From contig NZ_AVFL01000030.1 of assembly GCF_000576635.1 (NCBI RefSeq), positions 1-64,000 on the forward strand: 64,000 nucleotides of DNA, in the 5' to 3' direction. Origin of the DNA: Skermanella stibiiresistens SB22 (GTDB taxonomy: Bacteria; Pseudomonadota; Alphaproteobacteria; Azospirillales; Azospirillaceae). Below, piece after piece: positions 8,377-17,556 of this stretch (positions are counted from its first letter, which is position 1; each line of letters starts with the position of its first letter). The notes beneath the pieces are model-generated. The model had not been told where the DNA came from. It was given only the letters and a program-made list of their open reading frames with translations, and searched no databases. The translations under genes and the position numbers were made by a program.

Positions 8377-9288
8377 ATGTTCGAGATCACATTCCTGGGC
8401 ACCGCGGCCAGCGTTCCCTCCACCAGCCGCGGCCTCTCCTCCCTACTGGTGGAACACGGCCGGCAGCGTTTCATGATCGATTGCGGCGAAGGCACCCAAC
8501 GCCAGTTGATGGCGAGCGGGCTGGGATTCCGACGGCTGGACACCATCCTGCTGACCCACGGGCATCTGGACCACCTGCTGGGATTGGGTGGTCTGGCCGG
8601 CACGCTGAACCTATGGCGCGCCACCGAGCGGCTGGCGATCCACGCTGGCCCCGCCCCCTTGCGGCTGGCCCGCCGGCTGCTGGAGGATGTCGTGTGGCCA
8701 GACGCCTCACCGCGTTTGGCGCTGGAGTGGCGCGAGCTGGCGCCCGGACCGTTCGTCACGGGACCGGAACTGACCGTTTCGGCTTTTCCGGTCCGGCATG
8801 CCGCGCCCGACTGTTTCGGCTTCCTGTTCGAGGAGACGCCGCGCAGGCATCTGATCGCCGAACGACTCGACGCGCTGGGCGTACCGGCCGGTGGGGAGCG
8901 TGGCCGGCTGGCCCATGGTGAGGCGGTCACCCTGCCGGACGGCAGGCGGGTCGAGCCAGAGGAGGTGATGGGGTCCGAGCGGATCGGCCGCAGGGTGGCG
9001 GTGGTCGGCGACACCGAGAGCACCGACGACCTGCTGGAACACGTAAGGGGCGTCGACCTGCTGGTGATCGAGGCGACCTTCCTGGACCAGGACCGCGACA
9101 AGGCCAAGGCGCGCAGCCACCTGACGGTGGGCCAAGCGACCGCGCTGGCCCGGGACGCCGGTGTCGGCGAGCTATGGCTGAACCACCAATCCCCCCGCTA
9201 TCCGGCGGGCGCGGTGGAACGGGAGGCCAGGGCCGGGTTCGGCAATGTCCACGTCGCCGCCGACTTCGACCGCGTCACGGTCGGGTGA
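8377..9288 (+). CDS. rnz: Ribonuclease Z family metallo-beta-lactamase fold hydrolase
   Basis: Likely the tRNA 3'-processing endonuclease or a close relative, 303 residues, cytoplasmic. The N-terminus FEITFLGTAASVPS and IDCGEGTQRQL are typical of RNase Z. The metal site THGHLDHLLGLGG (near residue 63) follows, and later metal ligands are visible in FPVRHAAPDCFGF, VVGDTES and the C-terminal LNHQSPRY. The length agrees with bacterial RNase Z. It is divergent from rpfC with a 112-bp shared promoter region. Confidence 0.8.
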   Translation: MFEITFLGTAASVPSTSRGLSSLLVEHGRQRFMIDCGEGTQRQLMASGLGFRRLDTILLTHGHLDHLLGLGGLAGTLNLWRATERLAIHAGPAPLRLARRLLEDVVWPDASPRLALEWRELAPGPFVTGPELTVSAFPVRHAAPDCFGFLFEETPRRHLIAERLDALGVPAGGERGRLAHGEAVTLPDGRRVEPEEVMGSERIGRRVAVVGDTESTDDLLEHVRGVDLLVIEATFLDQDRDKAKARSHLTVGQATALARDAGVGELWLNHQSPRYPAGAVEREARAGFGNVHVAADFDRVTVG

Positions 9289-9369
9289 GGGGAACCACAT
9301 CGGGCGGGTCATGTTGGGGGAGACGATCAAGGTTGACCGGCTCGACCGGTAACACCCCAGGAGAATCCC

Positions 9370-9705
9370 ATGGCCGACACCACCGTGACGAAAGTCGCCT
9401 CCGCCCACTCGCCCAAAGGGGAACAGGGTCAGAAATATCTGGCATCCGGCAAAAGCCTGTCGATGCGCCTCTGGCAGGATGAACAGCCCGCCGACGCCAA
9501 GCCGGCGACCACCCGCGAGTACGAGACCGTCGGCTATGTCGTGTCCGGCAGCGCCGAACTCCACATCGAGGGCCAAATGGTCAAGCTGGAGGCCGGTGAC
9601 AGCTGGGTCGTCCCGAAAGGCGCCAGCCACACCTACAAGATCTTGGAAGCCTTCACGGCAGTCGAGGCGACCAGTCCGCCGGCCGAGGTCCATGGCCGCG
9701 AATAG
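9370..9705 (+). CDS. Small single-domain cupin protein
   Basis: A 111-residue cupin (double-stranded beta-helix). The second cupin motif GDSWVVPKGASHTYKI is clear; the first (YETVGYVVSGSAELHIEG) lacks the usual two histidines, so metal binding may be altered. No catalytic function can be assigned. AGGAG is 5-9 bases before the ATG. Its last codons fall inside a 25-bp tandem repeat. Confidence 0.75.
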   Translation: MADTTVTKVASAHSPKGEQGQKYLASGKSLSMRLWQDEQPADAKPATTREYETVGYVVSGSAELHIEGQMVKLEAGDSWVVPKGASHTYKILEAFTAVEATSPPAEVHGRE

Positions 9706-9760
9706 GGGCCGGGGTCCATCTCGCGAATAGGGGCCGGGGTCCATCTCGCGAATAGCGGCC
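9697..9760. repeat. 25-bp tandem repeat, about 2.5 copies
   Basis: Two identical 25-bp units (9697-9721 and 9722-9746) and a partial third (9747-9760) with one mismatch. The first unit contains the stop codon of the cupin gene, so the repeat copies the end of that gene. Confidence 0.9.
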
Positions 9761-9819
9761 GAATCGGCTCCTGAGGCGTTTACCGGAGCGCACCGGAGAC
9801 AAGATCGGGAGAGAGGGTG

Positions 9820-10062
9820 ATGAGGATCATCTACAGTTATGAGGGCGAGCGCGACGAAGGGCTCGAAGGTTCCGTCCTAAAGGACATCGGCGAACGCTTC
9901 GGACAGGTCGGCGCGACCGGCAGCCATTCCGGCGAGGACGGTCTGACGACCGTGACGCTGGATCTCGGCGCCGGCCAGCACTGGCGGGAAGTGGTCGACG
10001 CCTTGGAGCGGCGGGGCGATCTGGTCGAGGTCGCCGGCGAGTCGTTCGGCGAAGGGGCCTGA
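9820..10062 (+). CDS. Conserved-looking small protein of unknown function
   Basis: An 80-residue acidic protein beginning MRIIYSYEGERDEGL. It has no signal peptide or membrane segment, and alternating strand/helix character ending in HWREVVDALERRGDLVEV. A GGGAGAGAGG ribosome-binding site precedes it; GTG 9817 is an alternative start. The next gene begins 4 bp after its stop, so the two are probably cotranscribed. Family not recognised. Confidence 0.6.
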   Translation: MRIIYSYEGERDEGLEGSVLKDIGERFGQVGATGSHSGEDGLTTVTLDLGAGQHWREVVDALERRGDLVEVAGESFGEGA

Positions 10063-10065
10063 CCC

Positions 10066-10329
10066 ATGGCCAACCGATTGGCTACCGCCCTGCCCGTGAT
10101 CCTGGCCTTGCCCTTGGCCCTATCCGCCTGCTCCACCCCCGATCAACCGGTGCGCCTGCCGGCGGCCGTGACGATCACTCATCCGGCCGATGGCCGATCC
10201 GATCTGGCGATCGACACCGAGGCCGAGGGCATCTGCCGGCAGTGGGGCCGTGGCGCCTCGGTGGTCGAGCGGTACGAGAACGAGTCCCGGAACAGCAAGG
10301 TGTCGGCCTATACCTGCGTCGCCGGCTGA
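10066..10329 (+). CDS. Small putative lipoprotein
   Basis: An 87-residue protein with a lipoprotein signal peptide. A hydrophobic stretch (VILALPLALSAC) ends in a lipobox LSAC, giving a lipidated Cys22. The mature part is short with two further cysteines (EGICRQWGRG and SAYTCVAG), possibly disulfide-bonded. Function unknown. Four bases separate it from the preceding small gene. Confidence 0.65.
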   Translation: MANRLATALPVILALPLALSACSTPDQPVRLPAAVTITHPADGRSDLAIDTEAEGICRQWGRGASVVERYENESRNSKVSAYTCVAG

Positions 10330-10342
10330 TGCCTTGATCCGA

Positions 10343-10948
10343 TCAGGTCCCGAATGTCCGGGACGCCGCCGCGACGCGTGCGGCGGTGGTCAGCCAGCAT
10401 AGTGCGCCGAAGACCCAAGCCAGGGGCGCGAAGGCGGTGGGGAATAGGCAGATCACGACGAACAGGGCAATGGTTTCGGCGCCTTCGGTGATCCCGCCAA
10501 GGTAATACAATGACTTGGCTCCCCGGATCTCGGTGGTGATGCCACGTTTGGCGGCCATGATCGCGTAGGCGAGGAACGACGAGCCGGTGCCGACGAAGCT
10601 GAAGATCAGGAACGCGGCCGGCAACGCGTCCTCCGGCCGTCCCACCGCGACGAAGAAGACCACGCCCGAGTAGAACAGGAAATCGCAGACGATATCCAGG
10701 TATCCACCGAAGTCGGTGGCACCCGCGTGCCGCGCCACGGCGCCATCCAGGCCGTCCATGACCCGGTTCAGCAGGATCAGGACCAGGGCGGTGCCATATG
10801 CCCCCAGCGCCAGGGCGGGAAAGGACGCGGCGCCGACCAGGAAACCCGCCAGCGTCACGGCATCCGCGCCGACGCCACGCCGGGCCAGCGCGGCGCCGAT
10901 CCGGTTGAGCGGCGGATCGATCAGCGGGCGCAGGCGGGCGTCGAGCAT
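10343..10948 (-). CDS. CDP-alcohol phosphatidyltransferase family protein
   Basis: Integral membrane enzyme of 201 residues that transfers a phosphatidyl group from CDP-diacylglycerol to an alcohol. The signature is present as DGAVARHAGATDFGGYLDIVCD (near residues 67-88), with all the conserved D, G, A, R and D residues but one residue shorter between AR and G than the textbook motif. Around five hydrophobic helices are visible. The acceptor alcohol cannot be read from the sequence. It follows pssA in the same direction, so it belongs with phospholipid synthesis. Confidence 0.8.
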   Translation of the reverse strand: MLDARLRPLIDPPLNRIGAALARRGVGADAVTLAGFLVGAASFPALALGAYGTALVLILLNRVMDGLDGAVARHAGATDFGGYLDIVCDFLFYSGVVFFVAVGRPEDALPAAFLIFSFVGTGSSFLAYAIMAAKRGITTEIRGAKSLYYLGGITEGAETIALFVVICLFPTAFAPLAWVFGALCWLTTAARVAAASRTFGT

Positions 10949-10970
10949 GGCTGTCGATCAGGGATGGCGA

Positions 10971-11825
10971 TCAGGGAAGGATGGGATCGCCCGACTCCCG
11001 GTCGGGCTCCCGCCCCGTCCCGCCTTGGGCCTCCGCGTGCAGCAGTTCCGCCTCATGCCGCAGGCGGCGGTACTGTCGGAAGCTGAACGGCAGGCTGATC
11101 AGATAGGCGATGCCGATCATCGCCAAGGTCAGCCAGGGAGTGCTGACCAGCATCGCCGCGATGATGCCGACGGCGGCGAGCAGCGGGATGACGTATTTCT
11201 GCGGAACCCGGATGCCCTTGAACGAGAAGGTCGGCCATTGGCTGACCATCAGCAGCGCGATCACCACCGCCCATAGCCCCACGAAAAACGGATGGCCGAA
11301 CACCGTCGGCCCCGCCTCGAACGAGATCACCAGCGGCAACAGCACCAGACCAGCGGCGGCGGGGGCCGGCACGCCCGTGAAGTAGTTGTAGGCGTAGGGC
11401 GGCAGGTCGCTGTCGCCAAGCTTGCTGTTGAACCGGGCCAGCCGCAGGGCGGCGCAGACGCTGAACGTCAGCACGGCCAGCCAACCCGGCGTCCCGGCGC
11501 CGGCCAGCACCCAGAGATAGAGCGTGATGGCGGGGGCGACGCCGAAGCTGACGACATCGGACAGGCTATCCAACTCCTCGCCGAACCGGCTCTGACCGTT
11601 CAGCAGGCGGGCGATCCTGCCGTCCAGCGCGTCGAACACGGCGGCGATCATCACCGAGAATACCGCCGCCTCGAACCGTCCCTGGATCGCGAAGCGCATG
11701 GCGGTGACGCCGGCGCACAGCGCCAGCATGGTCAGCATGTTGGGCAGCAGCCTGTTGATCGACAGGCCGCGCAGGCGGGGCGGACGGTTGCCGCGGCGGC
11801 GGAGGCGTTCGGCGCGCGTGTTCAT
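10971..11825 (-). CDS. pssA: CDP-diacylglycerol-serine O-phosphatidyltransferase
   Basis: Makes phosphatidylserine from CDP-diacylglycerol and L-serine, 284 residues, integral membrane. It opens with a basic segment then LSINRLLPNMLTMLALCAGV and carries DGRIARLLNGQSRFGEELDSLSD, the complete CDP-alcohol transferase motif of type II PssA. About eight hydrophobic stretches follow. It starts 1 bp after the stop of psd, and the pair converts CDP-diacylglycerol to phosphatidylethanolamine. Confidence 0.92.
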   Translation of the reverse strand: MNTRAERLRRRGNRPPRLRGLSINRLLPNMLTMLALCAGVTAMRFAIQGRFEAAVFSVMIAAVFDALDGRIARLLNGQSRFGEELDSLSDVVSFGVAPAITLYLWVLAGAGTPGWLAVLTFSVCAALRLARFNSKLGDSDLPPYAYNYFTGVPAPAAAGLVLLPLVISFEAGPTVFGHPFFVGLWAVVIALLMVSQWPTFSFKGIRVPQKYVIPLLAAVGIIAAMLVSTPWLTLAMIGIAYLISLPFSFRQYRRLRHEAELLHAEAQGGTGREPDRESGDPILP

Positions 11826-11826
11826 G

Positions 11827-12519
11827 TCAGCGGACCTCCCCTAGCCGGGCCGGTTCGGTCGACTCGAGGTCGGCGATGATCGTCTCTCCCCCGATCGTGG
11901 TCTGGCCGACGATCACCTTGGGCTGGACGCCGTCGGGCAGGTAGATGTCGGTCCGGCTGCCGAAGCGGATCAGGCCATAGCGTTCGCCCGCGGTCACCGT
12001 CTGGCCGGGCTTGAGATGGCAGATGATGCGCCGCGCGACGAGGCCGGCGATCTGGACGAAGGCGATCTCCCGTCCATCCTCCAGCCGCAGCCGGATCGCC
12101 ATCCGCTCGTTCTCCTCGCTCGCCTTGTCCAGCGCCGCGTTGAGGAACTTGCCCTTGTGGTAGGCCGCCGCCTCCACCGTGCCAGCCGCCGGGGTGCGGT
12201 TGACGTGGACGTTGAAGACGTTGAGGAAGATGCTGACCCGCAGGCGCGCCTGTTCGCCCATGCCCAATTCGGGCGGTGGGACCGCCGGTACGATCATCTG
12301 AACGGTCCCATCGGCCGGGCTGACCAGCAGTCCGGGCCGGGTCGGCACCACGCGGTCGGGATCGCGGAAGAAATAGACGCACCACGCGGTCAGCAGCGCC
12401 CCGATCCAGCCGAGAGGCTGGGAAATGTAGGCCAGGACGGCGGTGGCCGCAGCGAAGAGCGCGATGAACGGCCAACCGGCTCGGTTGATCGGAACGACGA
12501 CGGATTGCAGTGCGGACAT
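11827..12519 (-). CDS. psd: Phosphatidylserine decarboxylase proenzyme (short form)
   Basis: Decarboxylates phosphatidylserine to phosphatidylethanolamine. The ATG at 12519 gives 230 residues, the normal size of the short Psd form. An N-terminal membrane segment ([17 protein letters not shown]) is followed by [18 protein letters not shown] and NVHVNRTP. Self-cleavage is expected between Gly187 and Ser188 in [12 protein letters not shown], making the pyruvoyl group. It is the first gene of psd-pssA-CDP-alcohol transferase. The 229 bp before it (to 12748) hold the divergent promoter region and no gene. Confidence 0.9.
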   Translation of the reverse strand: MSALQSVVVPINRAGWPFIALFAAATAVLAYISQPLGWIGALLTAWCVYFFRDPDRVVPTRPGLLVSPADGTVQMIVPAVPPPELGMGEQARLRVSIFLNVFNVHVNRTPAAGTVEAAAYHKGKFLNAALDKASEENERMAIRLRLEDGREIAFVQIAGLVARRIICHLKPGQTVTAGERYGLIRFGSRTDIYLPDGVQPKVIVGQTTIGGETIIADLESTEPARLGEVR

Positions 12520-12748
12520 GGTCGAAGGCTGATTCCTGCGAGTGGGCCGGCGGCCAGTGGGCCGCCGACGGATGGGCTGGTGGCGGGTTGGCCGGACCCC
12601 GATACTTATGGCACCGGAGCGGACATGCAAACCACTTCAACCGTGCGGCGGTCTGTCTTTACCCGATTTTAAGCCGAAAAACGCGATTGTGGCCGCTGGC
12701 GACGGCGCCTCGCGCGGTCCACACCATCCATTCCGGAGCGCGCGAAAC

Positions 12749-13195
12749 ATGCAGGCAATCGCCGAAGTCTCCCAGGCGGCGCTGCCCTTGAGGCTGGGGA
12801 CCGTCCACGTCAACTCGGACGGGCTGCTGGGCATCGCGGCGGCGCCCTCCCCCTCCAACCAGCGGTTCGTGCTGGATGACCTGATGTTCCACATCTCCAC
12901 CACCCCACTGGGCGCCGAGTTCGGCTTTGGCACCCGGTTCCGCATCTGGGCGGAGATCGGCTGGGTGCCCTACACGGCGCAATCGCCGCGGGCGCGCCGC
13001 GACGTGCTGGCGATCCTGCGCGCCTCGCGGCATCTGGAACGGTCCTGCTTCGTGATCGACGAAGGCCAGAAGATCCTGGTTATCGGCGAATCGCGGGTCG
13101 ATGAGCACATCGACGTGACCGGCCTCGTCCAAGAGACGCTGATGTTCCTCCAGGAAGTCAGGCCGTACTTGCGAATCCTCGCCGATCACCTGTGA
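12749..13195 (+). CDS. Conserved hypothetical protein
   Basis: A 148-residue soluble protein without signal peptide. It has mixed alpha/beta character: a strand-rich first half (RFVLDDLMFHISTTPLGAEFGFG, FRIWAEIGWVPY) and a C-terminal helix (VQETLMFLQEVRPYLRIL). The layout recalls YbjN or secretion-chaperone-like folds, but that is only an impression. ATG 12749 is preferred because upstream sequence in frame is arginine/tryptophan-rich noise. It is divergent from psd and convergent with the LysM gene (24 bp gap). Confidence 0.6.
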   Translation: MQAIAEVSQAALPLRLGTVHVNSDGLLGIAAAPSPSNQRFVLDDLMFHISTTPLGAEFGFGTRFRIWAEIGWVPYTAQSPRARRDVLAILRASRHLERSCFVIDEGQKILVIGESRVDEHIDVTGLVQETLMFLQEVRPYLRILADHL

Positions 13196-13219
13196 CGCGG
13201 CAGGTTCAGTTGGGCCGGT

Positions 13220-14371
13220 TCAGTTGGTCCGGGGCACGCCGAAGATCTGGCCTGGATAGATCAGGTCCGGGTCGCGGATCTGATCCAGGTTGGCCTCGTA
13301 GATCTGGCTGAACCGGATGCCTGTACCATAGGTCCGGCGCGCGATCCGCCACAGGCTATGTCCCGGCTGCACCACCACGGTTTGGCCCGCCGCCAGGATT
13401 GGATTGTGCTCCGCCATCTGGAACGGGATCTCGGCGCGCGCCGCCACCCGCCCGTCCTCGGCCACTTGGTCGGCGCGCAGCGCGTAGCGGCCGGACCGCA
13501 CGGGCTGGTCCGGTGTCAGCGCCCAGCGGCCGTCCGCGGCCGCGATGGCGTGGCCGATCAGGATATTGTCGAGATAGACCTGCACCCGGCACCGGGCCGG
13601 CGCGCGGCCACCGATGTTGACCTGTCCGTCCACCCCATAATCGACGATGTCGACCGTGACGCCGCCGGGTGGTGGCGGCGCCATGCCGACGCGGTCGTCG
13701 GGACGCCTTCCCGTTCCCGGCATCGGCGCCGGCGGCGCCTGAAGCACCGCCGAGACGCCCGCCCCGTCGCGGGGGACCGCCAGCGCCAGCGCGCCGGACC
13801 GGTCGGGAGACGGACGGCCGGCGAGGTCGTGGGCGGGTTCCGGCAGCACCAGCACGACCACGTCGTCGGACCGCACCGGCTCCGCCGCCGCCGGTGCCCG
13901 AGCCGATAGGCTGAGTTCGCGGCCACCCGGCTTCAGCGCTTCGTCCGGCAGCAGCACCCACTCGCCGCGCTGGTTGGCGACGGTTTCGCCAATCACCTTG
14001 ACGCCATCAAGGACCGTGACGGTGGAATGCGGCTGGGCCCGTCCGGCGATGACCGCGTTACCCTGCGGACTGACACGGACGACATCGAAGCCGGGCGACG
14101 ATCCGGCCTTGAGCTCCGGAGCTGGCGCGGTGGCGGCCAGTGCCGTCTCACCGCGCGGATCGATGGAGGCGAGCGATGATTCGGAAGCCGATTGGAGGGG
14201 CACCTGGGCCGCCTGCGAAGGTGCCGGCGGTGACACCGGTTCCCGCGCGCTGGTCGCGACGGACGAAACCGCTCCGATCACCGGACCGTCGTTCCGGTCG
14301 AGCCACGTCAAACCCGTCGCGGCGCCCAGCAGGCCCACGCCGATGCCACCTATGATGAGCGCTCTTTTCAC
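13220..14371 (-). CDS. Membrane-anchored LysM-domain protein
   Basis: About 383 residues. GTG 14371 places a single N-terminal membrane helix (ALIIGGIGVGLLGAATGLTWL) at the start; ATG 14491 would add 40 residues. A low-complexity Ala/Pro region and two repeated beta-type modules follow. The first is GNAVIAGRAQPHSTVTVLDG; the second is DGQVNIGGRAPARCRVQVYLDN with GRWALTPDQPV. The C-terminus is a LysM domain (VVQPGHSLWRIARRTYGTG ... PDLIYPGQIFGVP), which binds peptidoglycan. Proteins of this build are common in Rhodospirillales; function is unknown, probably envelope-related. Confidence 0.75.
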   Translation of the reverse strand: MKRALIIGGIGVGLLGAATGLTWLDRNDGPVIGAVSSVATSAREPVSPPAPSQAAQVPLQSASESSLASIDPRGETALAATAPAPELKAGSSPGFDVVRVSPQGNAVIAGRAQPHSTVTVLDGVKVIGETVANQRGEWVLLPDEALKPGGRELSLSARAPAAAEPVRSDDVVVLVLPEPAHDLAGRPSPDRSGALALAVPRDGAGVSAVLQAPPAPMPGTGRRPDDRVGMAPPPPGGVTVDIVDYGVDGQVNIGGRAPARCRVQVYLDNILIGHAIAAADGRWALTPDQPVRSGRYALRADQVAEDGRVAARAEIPFQMAEHNPILAAGQTVVVQPGHSLWRIARRTYGTGIRFSQIYEANLDQIRDPDLIYPGQIFGVPRTN

Positions 14372-14672
14372 GGTTGCCCCGCTTGCCGCTCTCCGAACCT
14401 TCTGTCCGTCGTCCGACACGCATTCTATTCGGTCTAGATCAGGATGCATAGAAGTTAAGTCAATAGCCGATATCGCATCAGCCGGAATCATGACCCGTCA
14501 TTGGCCGCCATGGCGTGTCGAGGTCCCTTGGAATCGAAGGTTGGGCCGGGACCGCCGGTGAGGGACTGGCGGTTGGGGCCCCATCGTGAGAAGCTTGGCG
14601 GCACGGACGGATCGACCGTTGGTGGCAGCCGCCAGTCGCGGCCCGGCCGCCGCGGTCCGCAAAGGTGATGGA

Positions 14673-15257
14673 ATGAAGGACCTATTTTCGATTTGCGTCT
14701 ATTGCGGCTCGTCCAGCCGGGTGAGCGACACCTATAAGGACGCCGCCCACGAGCTTGGCACGGAACTGGGAAGGAAGGGCCACCAGCTGGTCTATGGCGG
14801 CGGCAGGGTCGGCCTGATGGGAATCGTCGCCGACGCGACGCTGGCGGCAGGCGGGTCGGTCGTCGGCATCATCCCCGAGCATATCCAGGTGCTGGAGGTC
14901 GAGCACACCGGCCTGACCGAGTTGCTGGTCGTCGACAGCATGCATACCCGCAAGAACATGATGGTCGAGCGGTCCGACGCTTTCGTGATCCTGCCCGGCG
15001 GACTGGGCACGCTGGACGAGACGTTCGAGATCCTGACGTGGAAGCAACTGCGCCTGCACGACAAGCCGGTCGTCGTCGTCAACATCGACGGCTATTGGAA
15101 CCCGCTGGAGGAGTTGCTCGACCACATGATCGCCGAGGGCTTCGCCCAACCGGCCCACCGCAAGCTGTTCACCGTCGTGACGCGGGTGGAGGACGTGCTG
15201 CCGGCCCTGTCGGCGCAGCCGGAGCCGACGATCGATCCCGAGACCAAGTGGCTTTGA
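14673..15257 (+). CDS. LOG family protein (TIGR00730, cytokinin riboside 5'-monophosphate phosphoribohydrolase-like)
   Basis: A 194-residue Rossmann-like protein with the LOG signature PGGLGTLDETFE near residue 108 and the preceding RKNMMVE. YCGSSSR and YGGGRVGLMG, which bind nucleotide phosphate, are near the N-terminus. LOG enzymes release the base from nucleoside monophosphates. In bacteria the physiological substrate is often unclear. ATG 14673 fits homologue length; an upstream frame to 14586 is unlikely to be translated. Confidence 0.88.
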   Translation: MKDLFSICVYCGSSSRVSDTYKDAAHELGTELGRKGHQLVYGGGRVGLMGIVADATLAAGGSVVGIIPEHIQVLEVEHTGLTELLVVDSMHTRKNMMVERSDAFVILPGGLGTLDETFEILTWKQLRLHDKPVVVVNIDGYWNPLEELLDHMIAEGFAQPAHRKLFTVVTRVEDVLPALSAQPEPTIDPETKWL

Positions 15258-15477
15258 CGCCCTCGCCGGGCGCCTGACGGGTTCCCCGCCGGAAGCCCGC
15301 CTGCGACCTGCGCGCGCTCTCGCCAAGTGCGTCTTCTTATGACGGGGGGACGGTGCTATAAGTCGCGCCGTCCAAACTTCTGGCACGCCGCGCGACGTCT
15401 CCTGAACCGCCAGTCCACGGCGGTATCCAGGGCGCCCAAGAATCACACACTACCCGCTCCAACCGGGAGAATCACAC

Positions 15478-16701
15478 ATGGCAAAGATCAAGGTCGCTAA
15501 CCCGGTCGTCGAACTCGACGGCGACGAGATGACACGGATCATCTGGCAGTTCATCAAAGAGAAGCTGATCCTGCCCTATCTCGACATCGAGCTGAAATAC
15601 TACGATCTGGGCATGGAGAGCCGCGACAAGACCGGGGATCAGGTCACCGTAGACGCGGCGAACGCCATCCAGCAATACGGCGTCGGCGTCAAATGCGCGA
15701 CGATCACCCCGGACGAGGCGCGCGTCAAGGAGTTCGACCTCAAGAAGATGTGGAAGTCGCCCAACGGCACGATCCGCAACATCCTGGGCGGCACCGTCTT
15801 CCGCGAGCCGATCATCTGCTCGAACGTTCCCCGTCTGGTGCCCGGCTGGACCAAGCCGCTGATCATCGGCCGCCACGCGTTCGGCGACCAGTACCGCGCG
15901 ACCGACTTCCAGGTTCCCGGCCCCGGCAAGCTGACCATGACGTTCACGCCCGATGGCGGCGGCGATCCGGTCACCTACGACGTCTTCCAGTTCCCGGAAG
16001 CCGGCGTGGCGATGGGCATGTACAATCTGGACGAAAGCATCCGCGGCTTCGCCCGCGCCTGCATGAACTATGGCTTGTCGCGCAAGCTGCCGGTCTACCT
16101 GTCGACCAAGAACACGATCCTGAAGGTCTATGACGGCCGCTTCAAGAACCTGTTCGAGGAGGTCTTCGAGGCGGAGTTCGCGGAGGAGTTCAAGAAGCAG
16201 GGCCTGACCTACGAGCACCGGCTGATCGACGACATGGTCGCCAGCGTCATGAAGTGGGACGGCGGTTTCGTCTGGGCCTGCAAGAACTACGACGGCGATG
16301 TCCAATCCGACACCGTGGCGCAGGGCTTCGGCTCCCTGGGCCTGATGACCTCCGTGCTGCTGAGCCCCGATGGCAAGACGGTCGAGGCCGAGGCGGCGCA
16401 CGGCACCGTGACCCGCCATTACCGCGAGCACCAGAAGGGCCGCGAGACTTCGACGAACCCGATCGCGTCCATCTTCGCCTGGACGCAGGGCTTGGCCTAT
16501 CGTGGCCGGTTCGACAACACCCCCGAGGTCACCCGGTTCGCCGAGACCCTGGAGAAGGTGTGCGTCGACACGGTCGAGGCCGGCTTCATGACCAAGGATC
16601 TCGCGATCCTGATCGGTCCGGAACAGCCTTGGCTGACGACCAAGCAGTTCCTCGACAAGCTCGACGAGAACCTGACCAAGGCGATGGCCGAAGCGGCCTG
16701 A
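15478..16701 (+). CDS. icd: NADP-dependent isocitrate dehydrogenase
   Basis: TCA-cycle enzyme converting isocitrate to 2-oxoglutarate with NADPH formation, 407 residues, cytoplasmic. It belongs to the eukaryote-like dimeric class [25 protein letters not shown] at the start, [19 protein letters not shown] for substrate binding, and [14 protein letters not shown] for the nucleotide. GGGAG stands 8 bp before the ATG. The 220-bp gap upstream (15258-15477) contains TATAAG near 15355 as a possible -10 but no clear -35. A rho-independent terminator follows. Confidence 0.96.
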   Translation: MAKIKVANPVVELDGDEMTRIIWQFIKEKLILPYLDIELKYYDLGMESRDKTGDQVTVDAANAIQQYGVGVKCATITPDEARVKEFDLKKMWKSPNGTIRNILGGTVFREPIICSNVPRLVPGWTKPLIIGRHAFGDQYRATDFQVPGPGKLTMTFTPDGGGDPVTYDVFQFPEAGVAMGMYNLDESIRGFARACMNYGLSRKLPVYLSTKNTILKVYDGRFKNLFEEVFEAEFAEEFKKQGLTYEHRLIDDMVASVMKWDGGFVWACKNYDGDVQSDTVAQGFGSLGLMTSVLLSPDGKTVEAEAAHGTVTRHYREHQKGRETSTNPIASIFAWTQGLAYRGRFDNTPEVTRFAETLEKVCVDTVEAGFMTKDLAILIGPEQPWLTTKQFLDKLDENLTKAMAEAA

Positions 16702-16733
16702 TCCGCTCGCCCCAAGACCTTCGTTCAAAGGCG

Positions 16734-16769
16734 ACCCCGCCCGATTCGTTCGGGCGGGGTTGCTTTTTT
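16734..16769 (+). terminator. Rho-independent terminator of icd
   Basis: A 10-bp perfect stem (ACCCCGCCCG / CGGGCGGGGT) with a 7-nt loop, followed by TGC and six T residues. Confidence 0.9.
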
Positions 16770-16874
16770 GTGCTTGACGGGTAAATCTAGGCAAGTTCTC
16801 GCGATATGGTGTAAGCCGGACGCGCGGTGATACCGGCGGGATATATGTGTCCGCCGTGCAGAGGAATTGCAAAG

Positions 16875-17252
16875 ATGCCACACAAGATCAGAATCGCGAT
16901 TGTCGGGGCAGGTGAAACCGGCGCACCACTGCTGGAACAGCTGCTTTCAGCGGACTTCGTCAAGATTGTCGGGATCGCGGACTTGGATGACAAGGCTCCA
17001 GGCATTGTATTGGCACAGTCGAAAGGTGTCAGGACCTATGGCGATTTCATGGATCTCGCCCGTCTTGGCGAAGATATCGATATACTCATCGACGTCACTG
17101 GTGTTCACAAGGTTCGGGATGGATTACGGCAGTACATGCGTGACTCTGATAATCACCATACCGTGATCATGCATGAGCTGATCGCCGTCCTACTACTCTC
17201 CCTATCCAAAGGAGAGCTGGTACGGATCAAACATGGTGACTTGGATTATTAA
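16875..17252 (+). CDS. Small Rossmann-fold NAD(P)-binding protein of unknown role
   Basis: A 125-residue protein with an N-terminal dinucleotide-binding motif (IRIAIVGAGETGAPLLEQLL, G-x-G-x-x-G). It continues as in the N-domain of oxidoreductases (VGIADLDDKAPGIVLAQSKGVRTYGDF, then IDILIDVTG), and ends before any catalytic domain. Similar stand-alone or sensor-fused domains exist in other bacteria; no reaction can be assigned. The gene and the 300 bp after it are clearly poorer in GC than the neighbours, which suggests acquired or relaxed DNA. The ATG has a GAGGAAT stretch upstream. Confidence 0.65.
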   Translation: MPHKIRIAIVGAGETGAPLLEQLLSADFVKIVGIADLDDKAPGIVLAQSKGVRTYGDFMDLARLGEDIDILIDVTGVHKVRDGLRQYMRDSDNHHTVIMHELIAVLLLSLSKGELVRIKHGDLDY

Positions 17253-17556
17253 CCAGTGTTTAGTGATTTGATCTATCGCTCGATTATGTGATTATGGGGC
17301 GGGGCATGGGTGGCGCGAGCCGTGATTACCCCGCTGTTGTGTCGTTTGTACGGTCGAGCCGATCCTGTGGGTCTGTCCGCGAAGCTTGTGGAAAACGTTT
17401 GTTTTCGGCAGGTTACTCCTCGTTCTGGATGTTACGGACTAGCCTCCGTTCTTCGGATCGGATAGGAACCGTGCCCGCGCCGTATGTGTTTTCAGCATTG
17501 GACTCTCGCGTGTACGCGTTACGTTGATGCACCAATTCAGCTCAAGGGAGAAGGTC
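17253..17556. other. Intergenic region before the OmpA-family gene
   Basis: About 300 bp of lower-GC DNA with no convincing gene. GGAAC near 17466 followed after 17 bp by TGTT loosely resembles an EcfG-type stress promoter, but the second half deviates from CGTT. The region presumably carries the promoter of the following gene. Confidence 0.4.

Noticed and set aside
8265-9107. N-terminal extension of the rpfC-like frame across the RNase Z gene
   Set aside because: The extra 281 residues are the antisense of the RNase Z-like gene; a start at 8264 precedes the first membrane helix.
17288-17527. 79-codon frame before the OmpA-family gene
   Set aside because: No ribosome-binding site or protein-like composition; it lies in the probable promoter region.
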